From Nitrospirota bacterium (GTDB taxonomy: Bacteria; Nitrospirota; Leptospirillia; Leptospirillales; Leptospirillaceae): a DNA stretch of 64,000 bases. The notes beneath the pieces were generated by a model, which saw only the letters and a list, made by a program, of their open reading frames with translations, had not been told where the DNA came from and searched no databases. Made by a program: the position numbers and the translations under genes. Location of the stretch: the NCBI GenBank assembly GCA_021810805.1, contig JAJZHW010000007.1, positions 58,956-122,955 of the forward strand. The letters are read 5' to 3'. This document shows, piece by piece, positions 8,945 through 17,729 of this stretch (position 1 is its first letter; every line of letters begins with the position of its first letter).

Positions 8945-9506
8945 AACGCCCTCAGGACAGCCACGGGAGGCTCAGGGATCCTCCAGGTCTCCCTCCCCCT
9001 CCGGGAGCGGACTCCCCTTTCCCGACCCCCACTTTCTGAGGATTCTCCGGCCCCTCGTGGAGGCCTATCAGGCATTTCTCCAGGTCTCGGACCGCCATAT
9101 CGCCTCCCTGGGGCTCACCCGCGGGCAGTTCGACGTCATCGTCACCCTCGGCCGAACCGAGGGGCTCCGCTGCACGGACATTGCCCAGGAGACCCTGGTG
9201 ACCAAGGGGACCCTCACCGGCGTTCTCACCCGCCTCGAGAAGAAAAAGCTCATCCTCCGCACCCAAAACCCCATCGACAGGCGAGGTCAGATCATCCGGC
9301 TGACATCGGCGGGGGAAGATCTCTACGAGAAGGTCTTTCCCCGCCACATCCGCCACCTCGAGCAGTACTTCGACCGAAGCCTCACCCCCGAGGAGATGGA
9401 CATGCTCCGCCCCCTCCTCCTTCGCATGAGAGATAGCTTCCGCTCCCCCCTCGCAAAAAAAGAGCTGCCGCTTCGGCTTCCCGCCAAGAGCAACGTCCGC
9501 GCCTGA
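8922..9506 (+). CDS. MarR-family transcriptional regulator
   Basis: Winged-helix regulator of about 194 residues. LGLTRGQFDVIVTLGR, CTDIAQETLVTKGTLTGVLTRLE and the wing NPIDRRGQIIRLTSAGEDL are the MarR recognition-helix and wing signatures. An ATG at 8922 overlaps the cupredoxin 3' end by 23 bp and has GGGGAC upstream, so I choose this translationally coupled start; the frame remains open further upstream but there reads through the cupredoxin gene. Its place as third gene of the iron operon suggests a role in metal or redox response. The ligand is unknown. Confidence 0.8.
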   Translation: MPPSPSTRTPSGQPREAQGSSRSPSPSGSGLPFPDPHFLRILRPLVEAYQAFLQVSDRHIASLGLTRGQFDVIVTLGRTEGLRCTDIAQETLVTKGTLTGVLTRLEKKKLILRTQNPIDRRGQIIRLTSAGEDLYEKVFPRHIRHLEQYFDRSLTPEEMDMLRPLLLRMRDSFRSPLAKKELPLRLPAKSNVRA

Positions 9507-9511
9507 CTGAG

Positions 9512-9542
9512 CCGCTGAGCCCCCGGCCGCCGGCCTCAGCGG
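9512..9542. terminator. bidirectional intrinsic terminator
   Basis: CCGCTGAG (9512-9519) pairs perfectly with CTCAGCGG (9535-9542) around a GC-rich 15-nt loop, followed on the plus strand by a pyrimidine-rich GGTTCTTCCCTTTTCTTC tract. It lies between the convergent MarR and lipoprotein genes and overlaps the lipoprotein stop codon. Confidence 0.6.
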
Positions 9543-10351
9543 GGTTCTTCCCTTTTCTTCCGACGATCGCTGGCCAGTCGCTCCCGGCAGGCCGTCGACG
9601 GACGAAGGCGACAGGCCGCCTCCCGGTCGGCGACCCCCTCCCCCCAGCGCCCCATCTGCTCGAGAATGCTTGCCCGGTTCCAGTATCCGTAGAAGGATCG
9701 GGGATTTTTCAAAAGAGCCCGGTCGGTGGCATCAAGAGCTTCGGCATAGCGACCCAGACGAAAGAGGGAGGCTCCCACCCCGATCCACCAGATATCGTTG
9801 GAGGGATCGTGGGAGACCCGACTCCGGTAATAGGACAACGCCTGGCGGTAGTGCCTCTCCGACAGGAGAACCGCCCCCTCCATCTCGGCCTCGTAAATCT
9901 GCCGCCGGGCCTTCTCCGCCCTCAGAAATTTCCGGTAGGCCTTTTCGAGATCCTCTCGTCGCACCGCCACCATCACATAGGCCACATAGCCCGACGACAG
10001 GCGTTCGATCTCGTTGTGGACCACCTGCTGCCCCACGAGGGTCCCCCGGGAGGCGGCGTCAAAGAAGTCCCTGACGGTCGTGGCGTCGTCCCGGTCGCTG
10101 CGGGATCCCGTCTTGCGGTAGCGATAGCGGATCCGCTCCCCGAAGACGCTGTCCACGATCTGAAGAAGGGCATGGCGGCGCGCCATAGCAATGGCCCGAG
10201 GCTCCTCGGTCCCCTGCCCGAAGCCCACGGCCACAACCTGGCCGGGGGGAGCCTGGGGGCTGGCCACCCAGGGGGGGAGCGGCGGGGTGGCACAGGAGGA
10301 GAGAGCCAACAACAGTAACCCCCTCATGAATGGCTTCAGCGTTCTCCTCAT
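9536..10351 (-). CDS. LPP20-domain lipoprotein with TPR-like repeats
   Basis: Predicted outer-membrane or periplasmic lipoprotein of 271 residues. The start is fixed by a strong AAGGAGG 6 nt before ATG at 10351; the frame stays open far upstream but only as an antisense shadow of the transporter gene. A signal peptide ends in the lipobox LSSC. Residues about 30-160 resemble the LPP20/LpoB-like module (VVAVGFGQGTEEPRAIAMA, then Q-V-V-N-E region). The second half has two or three helical repeats of TPR type (LGRYAEALDATDRALLKNP, ASILEQMGRWGEG). The function is unknown; such proteins often assist envelope assembly. Confidence 0.7.
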   Translation of the reverse strand: MRRTLKPFMRGLLLLALSSCATPPLPPWVASPQAPPGQVVAVGFGQGTEEPRAIAMARRHALLQIVDSVFGERIRYRYRKTGSRSDRDDATTVRDFFDAASRGTLVGQQVVHNEIERLSSGYVAYVMVAVRREDLEKAYRKFLRAEKARRQIYEAEMEGAVLLSERHYRQALSYYRSRVSHDPSNDIWWIGVGASLFRLGRYAEALDATDRALLKNPRSFYGYWNRASILEQMGRWGEGVADREAACRLRPSTACRERLASDRRKKREEPR

Positions 10352-10465
10352 GGAGACCTCCTTCGGGCAAGAGTCCAATGCATCCTTCTCGAAAAAGAGA
10401 GTAACAGAGCCGGAAAAAAAATGGTAAACTCTCTCCAATCGCCCCTCTTTATATCTTGGAGTGCA

Positions 10466-12376
10466 ATGCAGACCATTGTCGTGCTTTCCCTTCTCTTTTT
10501 TGTCGTCTTTCTTCTCTCCACCCGATTTCTTCCCTTGGAGATCGTCGTCCTCTCCGTTCCGGTCATCCTCTCCCTCACCGGGGTTCTTCCCCTCGACCGG
10601 GCCTTCTCGGGGTTTTCCCAGCCGGCGGTGATCGCCATCGTCTCCCTCTTCATCCTTTCGGAGGGGCTCTCCCGCACCAAGGTGGTCCGGAAGGTGGCGC
10701 TCATGCTGGGGGGGATCCGGCATACCCATCCCCGCCTCCTCCTCCCGGCCCTGCTTCTGACGGTGGGGCTCTTTTCCATGTTCCTCAACGATACAGGGAC
10801 CACTGCCCTCTTTCTCCCGGTGGCCCTCTCCCTCCTCCGGGAGGCCCACCTCTCCCGCAAGCCCTTCCTCCTGCCGCTCGGCTATGCCGCCATCCTGGGA
10901 GGCTCGGCAACCCTCATCGGCACCTCCTCCAACATCGTCGTTTCCGGCTACCTCGACAACCTCTCGCTTCCCCCCTTCCGCATGTTCGACTTCCTTCCCG
11001 TGGGGGGGGGAGCCTTTCTCCTGGGGGTCGGCTGGCTCCTCCTCACCGCCCGGAAGGTCTCCGTCGAGGCCGAGTCCACCGAGCTCCTGGCCCACAACGG
11101 GGAGGAGCGCCACTACGACCTCGAGATCGCGTTGGGGCCGGACTTCCCCTACCTCGGGCAAAAGTTTGAGGAGACCCCCCTGGCCACCACCCTTGGGATC
11201 TCCCTTTCGAAAAACCATGACCCGGCGCCCATTACCGCACGACAGCGCGCCCAGACCTTTCTCCGGGCCTCCTGGGACTGGAGCCGGAAGATCTCTCCCG
11301 CCTCCTCCCCGGAACGATCCGTCCCCTCCTCCGCCACGGCGGGCGATGAAGCCCTGTCCTCCGGCCAGCATCTCCACATCCTGGGGACGCTGGACCAGCT
11401 CCATCGGCTTGCCGACATCCGGGGACTCTCTCTCGAGCCCGTCCATGCCTTTCTTCCGGGGGCCCCCCCCCACACCGGGAGAGCGACGCTGGGCCCCCTG
11501 ATGGAGTCGGAAGACTGGATCTTTGCCCAGGCCGTCCTCTCCCCCCGCTCGGGCATGGTGGGGCGCAAGCTCTCCTCCCTGCACTTTCTCCTCCCTCCCG
11601 AGGTGGACATTGTGGGGGTCCACCGGGAAGGGGGGCGCCGAGTTCCCGGTCACCTGGCCGACATGACCATCGAGCCCGGGGACATCTTGCTTCTTCTCGG
11701 TCCCCGTCCGGCGATTTCGGAGCTGTCCGGCCGGAACATCTTCCTCTATCTCGACCGCTACGAGAGGGAGACATTCCGCTCCGGCAAGGCCGTCACCGCA
11801 CTTCTGATCCTCGGAGGGGTGGTCCTTTCCAACGTCATGGGGTGGCTCCCCCTGAGCCTTTCGGCCCTAATTGGAGCCCTTCTGATGGTCGTGACCGGCT
11901 GTCTTACCCTCGAGGAGGCCCGCTCCGCCATCGAGTGGCGGGTGGTCATGCTTCTGGGGGGACTTTTTCCCTTGGGGTGGGCCCTCTCGGCAACCGGCAT
12001 CGGCGAGAGCCTCGCCGCCCATCTGGGAACGCCGGGACTTCTTCCCCATCCCTGGCTTCTTCTGGCCCTTCTCATGGGGACCACCGCCCTCCTGGTGCAG
12101 TTTCTCTCCCACAATCTGGTGGCCCTGATCATGGCCCCCATCGCCATGGACCTCTCCCGAACCTTTCACCTCTCTCCCTATCCCCTGATGATGGGGGTGG
12201 CCTTTGCCTCCACCTTTGCCTTCCTGACTCCCTTCTCCCATCCGGTCAACACCCTCCTATGGGGACCGGGAGACTACCGCATGGGAGACTTCATGCGAAG
12301 GGGGGCCATCGTGATGCTTCTGGCCTTCGGCTGGGGTCTTCTCACCATCCCCCGCTTCTTTCCCTTCGGAGGATAG
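10466..12376 (+). CDS. SLC13/DASS-type anion permease with internal TrkA-C domains
   Basis: Polytopic transporter of about 636 residues. An N-terminal bundle (GFSQPAVIAIVSLFILSEGL, FLNDTGTTALFLPV, GGSATLIGTSSNIVVSGYL) carries the family signature. A soluble middle part has two TrkA-C/RCK-C-like modules, the clearer one containing PPEVDIVGVHREGGR and EPGDILLLLG. A second membrane bundle (with SHNLVALIMAPIA and TPFSHPVNTLLWGPGDY) completes it. This layout is usual for bacterial sulfate or dicarboxylate permeases. I choose ATG 10466 because GGAG sits 5 nt before it and the first membrane segment starts at once; ATG 10421 would add 15 residues but has a poor ribosome site. Substrate (sulfate, thiosulfate or carboxylate) is unresolved. 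Confidence 0.82.
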   Translation: MQTIVVLSLLFFVVFLLSTRFLPLEIVVLSVPVILSLTGVLPLDRAFSGFSQPAVIAIVSLFILSEGLSRTKVVRKVALMLGGIRHTHPRLLLPALLLTVGLFSMFLNDTGTTALFLPVALSLLREAHLSRKPFLLPLGYAAILGGSATLIGTSSNIVVSGYLDNLSLPPFRMFDFLPVGGGAFLLGVGWLLLTARKVSVEAESTELLAHNGEERHYDLEIALGPDFPYLGQKFEETPLATTLGISLSKNHDPAPITARQRAQTFLRASWDWSRKISPASSPERSVPSSATAGDEALSSGQHLHILGTLDQLHRLADIRGLSLEPVHAFLPGAPPHTGRATLGPLMESEDWIFAQAVLSPRSGMVGRKLSSLHFLLPPEVDIVGVHREGGRRVPGHLADMTIEPGDILLLLGPRPAISELSGRNIFLYLDRYERETFRSGKAVTALLILGGVVLSNVMGWLPLSLSALIGALLMVVTGCLTLEEARSAIEWRVVMLLGGLFPLGWALSATGIGESLAAHLGTPGLLPHPWLLLALLMGTTALLVQFLSHNLVALIMAPIAMDLSRTFHLSPYPLMMGVAFASTFAFLTPFSHPVNTLLWGPGDYRMGDFMRRGAIVMLLAFGWGLLTIPRFFPFGG

Positions 12377-12380
12377 CCCG

Positions 12381-12950
12381 GTGAAGACAGTCATCCCATC
12401 GGCCCTAGAAAAACCACAAGGCCATCGCCCCTTCCCCCCGGGCCGTCGCCCCTCCCTCCTTGCGCGCCACCTTCTCCGTTCCTTGGTTTGGACCGGGTGG
12501 GCGCTGATCCTTCTCCTGGGACTCCTCGGATCTCCCGAGAGCGCCCGGGCTGGCTTGGGAACGGCCTTTTCCGCCCAGGAGGCGGTACATCTGGGCTATT
12601 CCCGGGTGGTCACGGCCACCCTCCCCGGCCCGCTCACCGCCTACACCTTAAGCCGGACGGCCACCAACCCCTTGGGCCACGCCGTCACCGAGAGGATCCG
12701 GGAGGTCGCCGGCCCCGACGGACGCATTTTCGCCCTCTCCTGGTCGACCATCCACCACCCGGACCTGAATCTCCTTCTGGGGAAACGCCTTCCCTCCTCC
12801 CTCCCCTTCATCCGGGGAGAGCGGACTCTTTCCCTCCCCACCCTCGAGCTTCGCATGGGCGGCTCCGTCCTGCACTCGGAGGGGATGGCCTGGGACCCCC
12901 GGAGGCTCCCCCCGGGGATCAACCTGCAAGAGCTATTGACCCTTCCATGA
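12381..12950 (+). CDS. DUF2844 exported protein
   Basis: A 189-residue protein with a long basic N-terminus, a hydrophobic segment (about 34-50) and a likely signal cleavage at ARA-GLG. The mature part shows the DUF2844 pattern: a Thr-rich stretch with YTLSRT, a VTERIREV element, DGRIFALSWST and HHPDLNLLLG. Function is not known. It begins 4 bp after the transporter stop and its TGA overlaps the ATG of the DUF3443 gene. DUF2844 and DUF3443 genes occur together in beta-proteobacteria, so the pair probably forms one exported or surface system. Confidence 0.75.
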   Translation: MKTVIPSALEKPQGHRPFPPGRRPSLLARHLLRSLVWTGWALILLLGLLGSPESARAGLGTAFSAQEAVHLGYSRVVTATLPGPLTAYTLSRTATNPLGHAVTERIREVAGPDGRIFALSWSTIHHPDLNLLLGKRLPSSLPFIRGERTLSLPTLELRMGGSVLHSEGMAWDPRRLPPGINLQELLTLP

Positions 12951-14185
12951 CAAAAAGATTGCTTGCCGACGAGACAGAGCGTCAACTCTTTGGGCTTTTC
13001 CGGCTGTATCGCAGAGTCCTTCCCGGAGTCCTGGGGCTCCTGCTGATCCTCTCCGGATGCGGGGGAGGCGGGGGAGGCGGGGGAGGGGGGAGCAGCAGCG
13101 GGCCCCCCGCCGTCTACGCGAACCAGGTCGTCGTCTCGCTCCTTTCGGGGGAGTGGAACATCCCGACGGTGAGTGTGACGCTGTGCGTTCCGGGGAGCTC
13201 CACCTGCCAGACCATCGACAACATCCTTCTCGATACCGGCTCGGTGGGGCTCCGGATCTCCCATTCCGTCCTCACGATCCCCCTGCCTGCGGTCACCGAC
13301 CGGGGGAGCGATGTCTACGAGTGCTACAAATTCGGCTCGGGCGACACCTTCGGATCCGTCTCCTCGGCCGATGTGACATTGGGGAGCGAGCCTGCCGTGG
13401 CTGTGGACGTGCAGATCTCAAACCATACCCTCTCCTCTCCCTCCTCCTGCTCCCCCTCCACCATCACCACGGCCGGGGTCAACGGGATCCTGGGTGTCGG
13501 CTACCCCTTCGCCCAATACGACGCCGGCACCTACTACACCTGCCCCTCCTCTGGATGTCCCTCGACCACTTCGAGCCTTTCCTGCTCAAACTCCACCAAC
13601 GGAAGCTTCCCCTGCCAGGTCGCCAACCCGGTTTTTTCCTTTCCCTCCGACAACAACGGGGTTCTCCTGGCCATGGACTCCGTTTCGGCCAGCGGGGCCG
13701 CCTCCCCCGTCTACGGCGTCCTCACCTTCGGCATCGGCACGCAAAGCGACAACAGCCTCTCGGGGCTGACCACCTATACGGTCAGCTCCTCCAATACCTG
13801 CGGAAGCAGCTACAGCTATATCGACGCCTCCTTTACGGGCGGGGCAAGCGGCTCCTGCGGCTTTCTCGACTCGGGATCGAACGGCCTTTTCTTTGGGACG
13901 GGCGCCTTTCCTCTCTGCGGGAGCGGAAACTCCTGGTACTGCCCCTCACCCTCCCCCGGCACGATCTCCCTCACCCTGACGGGGGCCAATGGGAACCAGA
14001 GAAGCTTCTCGCTGAGCATTCTGAGCGAGAACACCATCTCGATGTCCAACGATATCGGCTGGAACGACCTGGCCGGGCCCTACAGCTCGAACAGGACCTT
14101 CGACGCAGGGCTCCCGTTTTTCTTCGGACGGACGGTGGCGGTGGGATACCAGACCGGAGGGCAGACGCCCTTCTGGGCCTTCTAG
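12947..14185 (+). CDS. DUF3443 lipoprotein
   Basis: 412-residue predicted lipoprotein. The start ATG overlaps the preceding stop (ATGA). The signal peptide ends in lipobox LSGC, followed by an extraordinary run of ten glycines encoded by a G-rich tract at about 13057-13094. The mature part carries LLDTGSVGLRI, FLDSGSNGLFF and NGILGVG, which resemble the paired D-T/S-G active-site motifs of pepsin-like aspartic proteases, together with several Cys pairs. This fits the DUF3443 family. I infer a surface aspartic-protease-like fold; proteolytic activity is unproven. It closes the operon started by the transporter or DUF2844. Confidence 0.75.
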   Translation: MTKRLLADETERQLFGLFRLYRRVLPGVLGLLLILSGCGGGGGGGGGGSSSGPPAVYANQVVVSLLSGEWNIPTVSVTLCVPGSSTCQTIDNILLDTGSVGLRISHSVLTIPLPAVTDRGSDVYECYKFGSGDTFGSVSSADVTLGSEPAVAVDVQISNHTLSSPSSCSPSTITTAGVNGILGVGYPFAQYDAGTYYTCPSSGCPSTTSSLSCSNSTNGSFPCQVANPVFSFPSDNNGVLLAMDSVSASGAASPVYGVLTFGIGTQSDNSLSGLTTYTVSSSNTCGSSYSYIDASFTGGASGSCGFLDSGSNGLFFGTGAFPLCGSGNSWYCPSPSPGTISLTLTGANGNQRSFSLSILSENTISMSNDIGWNDLAGPYSSNRTFDAGLPFFFGRTVAVGYQTGGQTPFWAF

Positions 14186-14295
14186 GGCCCCGATCGCTCT
14201 TGGCAGAGGAAGTGGAACGAATTTCGGGAGGCGAGAGAGGCTTCCTTCCGAGGATTCGGAGGCCTCCCCGAAAAGGAACAAACAGAGGGTGACGA

Positions 14296-15177
14296 TTAGC
14301 GGAGAAGCGCCTCCCGGAAGTCCGATCGGAGGGGGTAGAGCCAGATGTCCTTCACCGGAAGGAGGTATTCGTTCTTGACGTCCTTTTTGCCCCGGCCCTG
14401 GGTCTGCCCCACATAGATCCAGTTGGCCGCCTTGTAGCAGGTGCCGGCAAACTGCTCGGAGTCCACGAAGGTCTCGAGCAGAACCGGGGCGTAGTGGTAG
14501 CGGGCGAGCCAGTCGGCCTCGATGCGCCGGGCGGCCATGCCGAGAAGCATCGAGGCCAGGTTCCTGGACTGGATCCAGGGAAGGATAAGATATCGGGAGT
14601 TGTTGACGATCAGCTGGAGATTTTTTTTCTGGACCTCCGGACTCCATCCGATCCACTTGTCCCGGGGGGCCGTCTTCCAGGCCGCGGCCGAGAAGCCAAG
14701 GCAGGCCAAAGGCTTGTCCCCCACCCAGGCGATATAGCGGATCTGGGCCCCGGGAAGCACGTTATATCCCAGGTAGTGGTAGCGCTCGATGAAGTCGTTC
14801 CAGATCTCCGACTCGAAGCCCTTGGCCACAGGGCGGAGGTCGATGGCTCCCCATGCCCTTGCCGGACGGGTATCCACGGGAGAGGGGGAGCTTTCGAGCC
14901 TGTTCTGGATGCGCCACCGTCCCCGCTCGGGAGCGGGGACACGGGGAGGGGGAAGCACGACGATCCCCCGGCGCTCCATCTGAAGAAGCGCGACCCGGGC
15001 GCTCATGATCTTGGGCCGGCTCCCGTCGGCATGCACCCACTGGAAGCTCTCGCAGATCAGGCGGGCGATGTCGGTCCGGGACAGGGACGGATCTTGCGTC
15101 CATTGCCGCACCTGGTCGACCTCTTCGGGAGAAAAGGAACGACCACTGAAAACAAGGGAGGGGAAATCATCGGCCAT
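14296..15177 (-). CDS. DUF4338 protein, Druantia DruA-like, orphan
   Basis: 293 residues from the ATG at 15177, which has GAGGA 6 nt upstream; the frame is open to 15348, but that part overlaps the divergent promoter region and adds no recognisable domain. The core has the DUF4338 hallmarks: FIERYHYLGYNVLPGAQIRY, GFSAAAWKTAPRD, IGWSPE, NNSRYLILPWI, RYHYAPVLLETFVD, CYKAANWIYVGQTQGRGKKD and PVKDIWLYPL. In Druantia type I this family (DruA) acts with DruB-E in phage defence. None of those partners is nearby, and many genomes carry isolated copies whose role is unknown. It is flanked by housekeeping-type genes, with no terminal repeats visible. Confidence 0.78.
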   Translation of the reverse strand: MADDFPSLVFSGRSFSPEEVDQVRQWTQDPSLSRTDIARLICESFQWVHADGSRPKIMSARVALLQMERRGIVVLPPPRVPAPERGRWRIQNRLESSPSPVDTRPARAWGAIDLRPVAKGFESEIWNDFIERYHYLGYNVLPGAQIRYIAWVGDKPLACLGFSAAAWKTAPRDKWIGWSPEVQKKNLQLIVNNSRYLILPWIQSRNLASMLLGMAARRIEADWLARYHYAPVLLETFVDSEQFAGTCYKAANWIYVGQTQGRGKKDVKNEYLLPVKDIWLYPLRSDFREALLR

Positions 15178-15415
15178 TTGGATCCTCATCGGGTGAACGT
15201 CGGGTCGAGCCCCCGCGCCGGGAAAGCCCGCGGGAAAATCATGGCAAATGACTCCCTCATCTTTCAAGATCCCTCCCACAAAGCTCTTGGCCTGAGCTCT
15301 CCCGCTCTTGTTGACAGAAAGACGGCTCTCCGCCCTACAATGGGACAACGGAGATCGGGGAAGACGGGGAAGGATTCCCCCTGAAAGAATCGCTGGCCAT
15401 GGAGGGAGTCACCAC

Positions 15416-16543
15416 TTGAAACGCGTCATTGTCGTCGGATCCGGGTTCGGAGGGGCCGCCTCCGTCCGGGCTCTGAGAAAGGTTCTGGAGCGCGACGTGG
15501 AGATCGTGGTCGTCTCCCCCCGCCCCGAACTCCTCTACTATCCCGGGTTGATCTGGATCCCCACCGGAGCCAGAAGGCCCGAAGACCTCGTGGTGAACCT
15601 GACGGCATTTTTCAGGAAAAATGCCGCGAGCCACCATTCGGGAACCCTCGTGGGGCTGGAAGACGGGGGACGGACCGTCGTCACCGACAACGGCTCCCTA
15701 AGCGGGGACGTCGTTCTGATCGCCACCGGCGCCCTTCCTCTTCGGAAGCTCCCGGGGATCGAACACAGCCTCTCCATCTGTTCGGGTCTCGAGGAGGCCA
15801 TCAGGATCCGTGAAGGCCTCGCCGGAATGGCCCGGGGAACGATCGCCGTGGGCTTTGCGGGGAACCCCGAGGAGCCCTCGGCCGTCCGGGGAGGGCCGGT
15901 CTTCGAGATCCTTTTTGGCATCGACACCTGGCTCCGACAGAAGGGGCGACGGGGCCAGGTGGAGCTCGTCTTTTTCAGCCCCGCCGCGGAGCCGGGCAAT
16001 CGCCTGGGGCCGGAGGCCGTCCGGGGACTTCTCTCCGAGATGAAGCGACGGGGAATCGCCACCCATCTCGGACACAAGCTCGTCAAGTTCTCCGAAACCG
16101 GCGTCACCACGGCCGGGGGCGAGATCCCGGCCGACATGATCGTCTTTACCCCGGGGCTCCGGGGGGCCGACTGGATCGCCAACACCGATCTCGAACGTTC
16201 TCCCGGCGGCTTTATCCGGGCCGAGAGAACCTGCCAGGTTCCGGGCCACCCCCCTCTCTTTGTCGTGGGGGATACCGGAGCCTTCCCCGGTCCGGACTGG
16301 ATGCCAAAGCAGGGCCACTCGGCGGACCTCCAGGCCGATGTGGCCGCCGCCAACATCAAGGACTATCTGGAGGGGCGCCAGGGGACGCGCACATTCCGGG
16401 TGGAGCTCGTCTGCGTCGTCGACAGCCTGAATTCCGGAACACTCGTTTACCGGACTCCGTCCCGGAACTTCCTGCTGAAAAGTCCCCTCATGCACAACGC
16501 CAAGGCATTTTTTGAGAAGCGCTACCTCGCCCGCTACCGGTAG
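15416..16543 (+). CDS. SQR-like FAD-dependent oxidoreductase
   Basis: Flavoprotein of about 375 residues in the sulfide:quinone reductase/flavocytochrome c sulfide dehydrogenase group. The dinucleotide-binding loop VVGSGFGGA is at the extreme N-terminus. The second motif ADMIVFTPGLRG and the FAD-binding FVVGDTGAFPG occur later. The C-terminus FFEKRYLARYR is an amphipathic, membrane-touching tail of the type seen in SQRs. I choose a TTG start at 15416 because GGAGGGA stands 8 nt upstream and the fold begins at residue 3. The redox Cys pair of canonical SQR is not clearly placed, so a type II NADH dehydrogenase-like or other quinone reductase activity is possible. Confidence 0.72.
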   Translation: MKRVIVVGSGFGGAASVRALRKVLERDVEIVVVSPRPELLYYPGLIWIPTGARRPEDLVVNLTAFFRKNAASHHSGTLVGLEDGGRTVVTDNGSLSGDVVLIATGALPLRKLPGIEHSLSICSGLEEAIRIREGLAGMARGTIAVGFAGNPEEPSAVRGGPVFEILFGIDTWLRQKGRRGQVELVFFSPAAEPGNRLGPEAVRGLLSEMKRRGIATHLGHKLVKFSETGVTTAGGEIPADMIVFTPGLRGADWIANTDLERSPGGFIRAERTCQVPGHPPLFVVGDTGAFPGPDWMPKQGHSADLQADVAAANIKDYLEGRQGTRTFRVELVCVVDSLNSGTLVYRTPSRNFLLKSPLMHNAKAFFEKRYLARYR

Positions 16544-16629
16544 GTCCTCCGGAGCTTTCCCTTAAGGCCCGGACAAAGGGAGCCGGACCGGCAGATGAAC
16601 TGACACCCCCATCGCATAAAGGAGATCCC

Positions 16630-16839
16630 ATGGCTCAAACGCCCAAGAGCAAGACAGGCAAAGTGGTCCCCGCACAGAACCTCGACAGCGAGTCCGTCTC
16701 CTCCCCCATGTGGGAGACCCTCATGGAGAAGCTCGACCGGGCGTGGGCCGAGAACAAGATCGACCGGAACACCTATGAGATCCTGCTCGAAGCCCTGGAG
16801 GAATCCGAAGCCCGCAACATGGACGTAGAGAACGCCTGA
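16630..16839 (+). CDS. small protein of unknown function, coupled to pirin
   Basis: 69 residues with a strong AAAGGAGAT Shine-Dalgarno. The N-terminal 25 residues are polar and basic. Residues 27-65 (WETLMEKLDRAWAENKIDRNTYEILLEAL) are predicted amphipathic helices. No signal peptide or membrane segment is seen. Its TGA overlaps the ATG of the pirin gene (TGATG), so the two are translationally coupled. I do not recognise the family. Confidence 0.6.
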   Translation: MAQTPKSKTGKVVPAQNLDSESVSSPMWETLMEKLDRAWAENKIDRNTYEILLEALEESEARNMDVENA

Positions 16840-17705
16840 TGGAGAGAAACGTCTCCCTCGTTCCCGCTACCCGCCTCATGGAGGGGGCGGGGGTTGTGGT
16901 CCACCGGACCATTGGGACTCCGGCTCTCCGGACGCTCGATCCCTTCCTGATGCTCGACCACTTCAACTCCCCCCGTCCGGGCGACTACATTGCGGGCTTT
17001 CCCGACCACCCCCATCGGGGCTTCTCGACCCTGACCTATCTGATCGAGGGCCATATGCTCCACCGGGACAGCCTCGGCAACGAGGGGGACCTCGTCACCG
17101 GAGGGGCCCAGTGGATGAAGGCGGCCCGGGGAGTGATCCACTCGGAGATGCCCCAACAGACCGAAGGGCGGATGAGCGGATTCCAGCTGTGGGTCAATCT
17201 TCCCGCCCGGGAAAAGCTCTCCGACCCCGAATACCGGGAGATCCTGCCCGGGCAGATGGCCCTTCTGCCCCTTCCCGGGGGGCCTGGCGGAGAGGTCCGG
17301 CTCATGGCCGGCTCATGGCCCGCCGCCCAGGGGGAGGTTCAGGGACCGCCCCTCGATCCCCATACCCACCTCGTCTGCGCCGACATCAGCCTGCGCCCCG
17401 GCGGGACGATCGAGATTCCCTCCCCCATTCTGGCCGGTCGGTCGGCCTTTGCCTTCCTGATCTCCGGGGAAGCCAGGGTTTCAGGGGCTGACCTCCCCCT
17501 CGAAACCCTGGCGGTTCTCGCCACGGGAGAGGACTCCCCCCCGTCCCGGAGCCTCGTCTCCGGAGCCGAGGGGGCCCGGATTTTCTTTGCCGCGGCCACC
17601 CCCCTCAAGGAGCCGGTGGCCGCCTATGGCCCCTTCGTGATGAACACCAAGGCCCAGATCGAGCAGGCCATCGACGACTATCGCAGCGGGCGGCTTACCC
17701 GCTAA
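16839..17705 (+). CDS. pirin family protein
   Basis: Bicupin protein of 288 residues. The N-terminal cupin keeps the four metal ligands known from human pirin: His57, His59 (FPDHPHRGF), His101 and Glu103 (GVIHSEM). The second cupin has diverged. Bacterial pirins include quercetin 2,3-dioxygenases and redox or iron sensors, but which role applies here is not readable. The upstream small gene overlaps its start, and the SQR-like gene precedes both on the same strand, which suggests a stress or redox context. Confidence 0.88.
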   Translation: MERNVSLVPATRLMEGAGVVVHRTIGTPALRTLDPFLMLDHFNSPRPGDYIAGFPDHPHRGFSTLTYLIEGHMLHRDSLGNEGDLVTGGAQWMKAARGVIHSEMPQQTEGRMSGFQLWVNLPAREKLSDPEYREILPGQMALLPLPGGPGGEVRLMAGSWPAAQGEVQGPPLDPHTHLVCADISLRPGGTIEIPSPILAGRSAFAFLISGEARVSGADLPLETLAVLATGEDSPPSRSLVSGAEGARIFFAAATPLKEPVAAYGPFVMNTKAQIEQAIDDYRSGRLTR

Positions 17706-17729
17706 GGCTCGTCCCGCCAGACAGGAAAC

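Noticed and set aside
15178..15348. Longer N-terminus for the DruA-like gene
   Set aside because: No ribosome site precedes 15348, the extra 57 residues match no part of the family, and the region overlaps the likely promoter and leader of the SQR-like gene.
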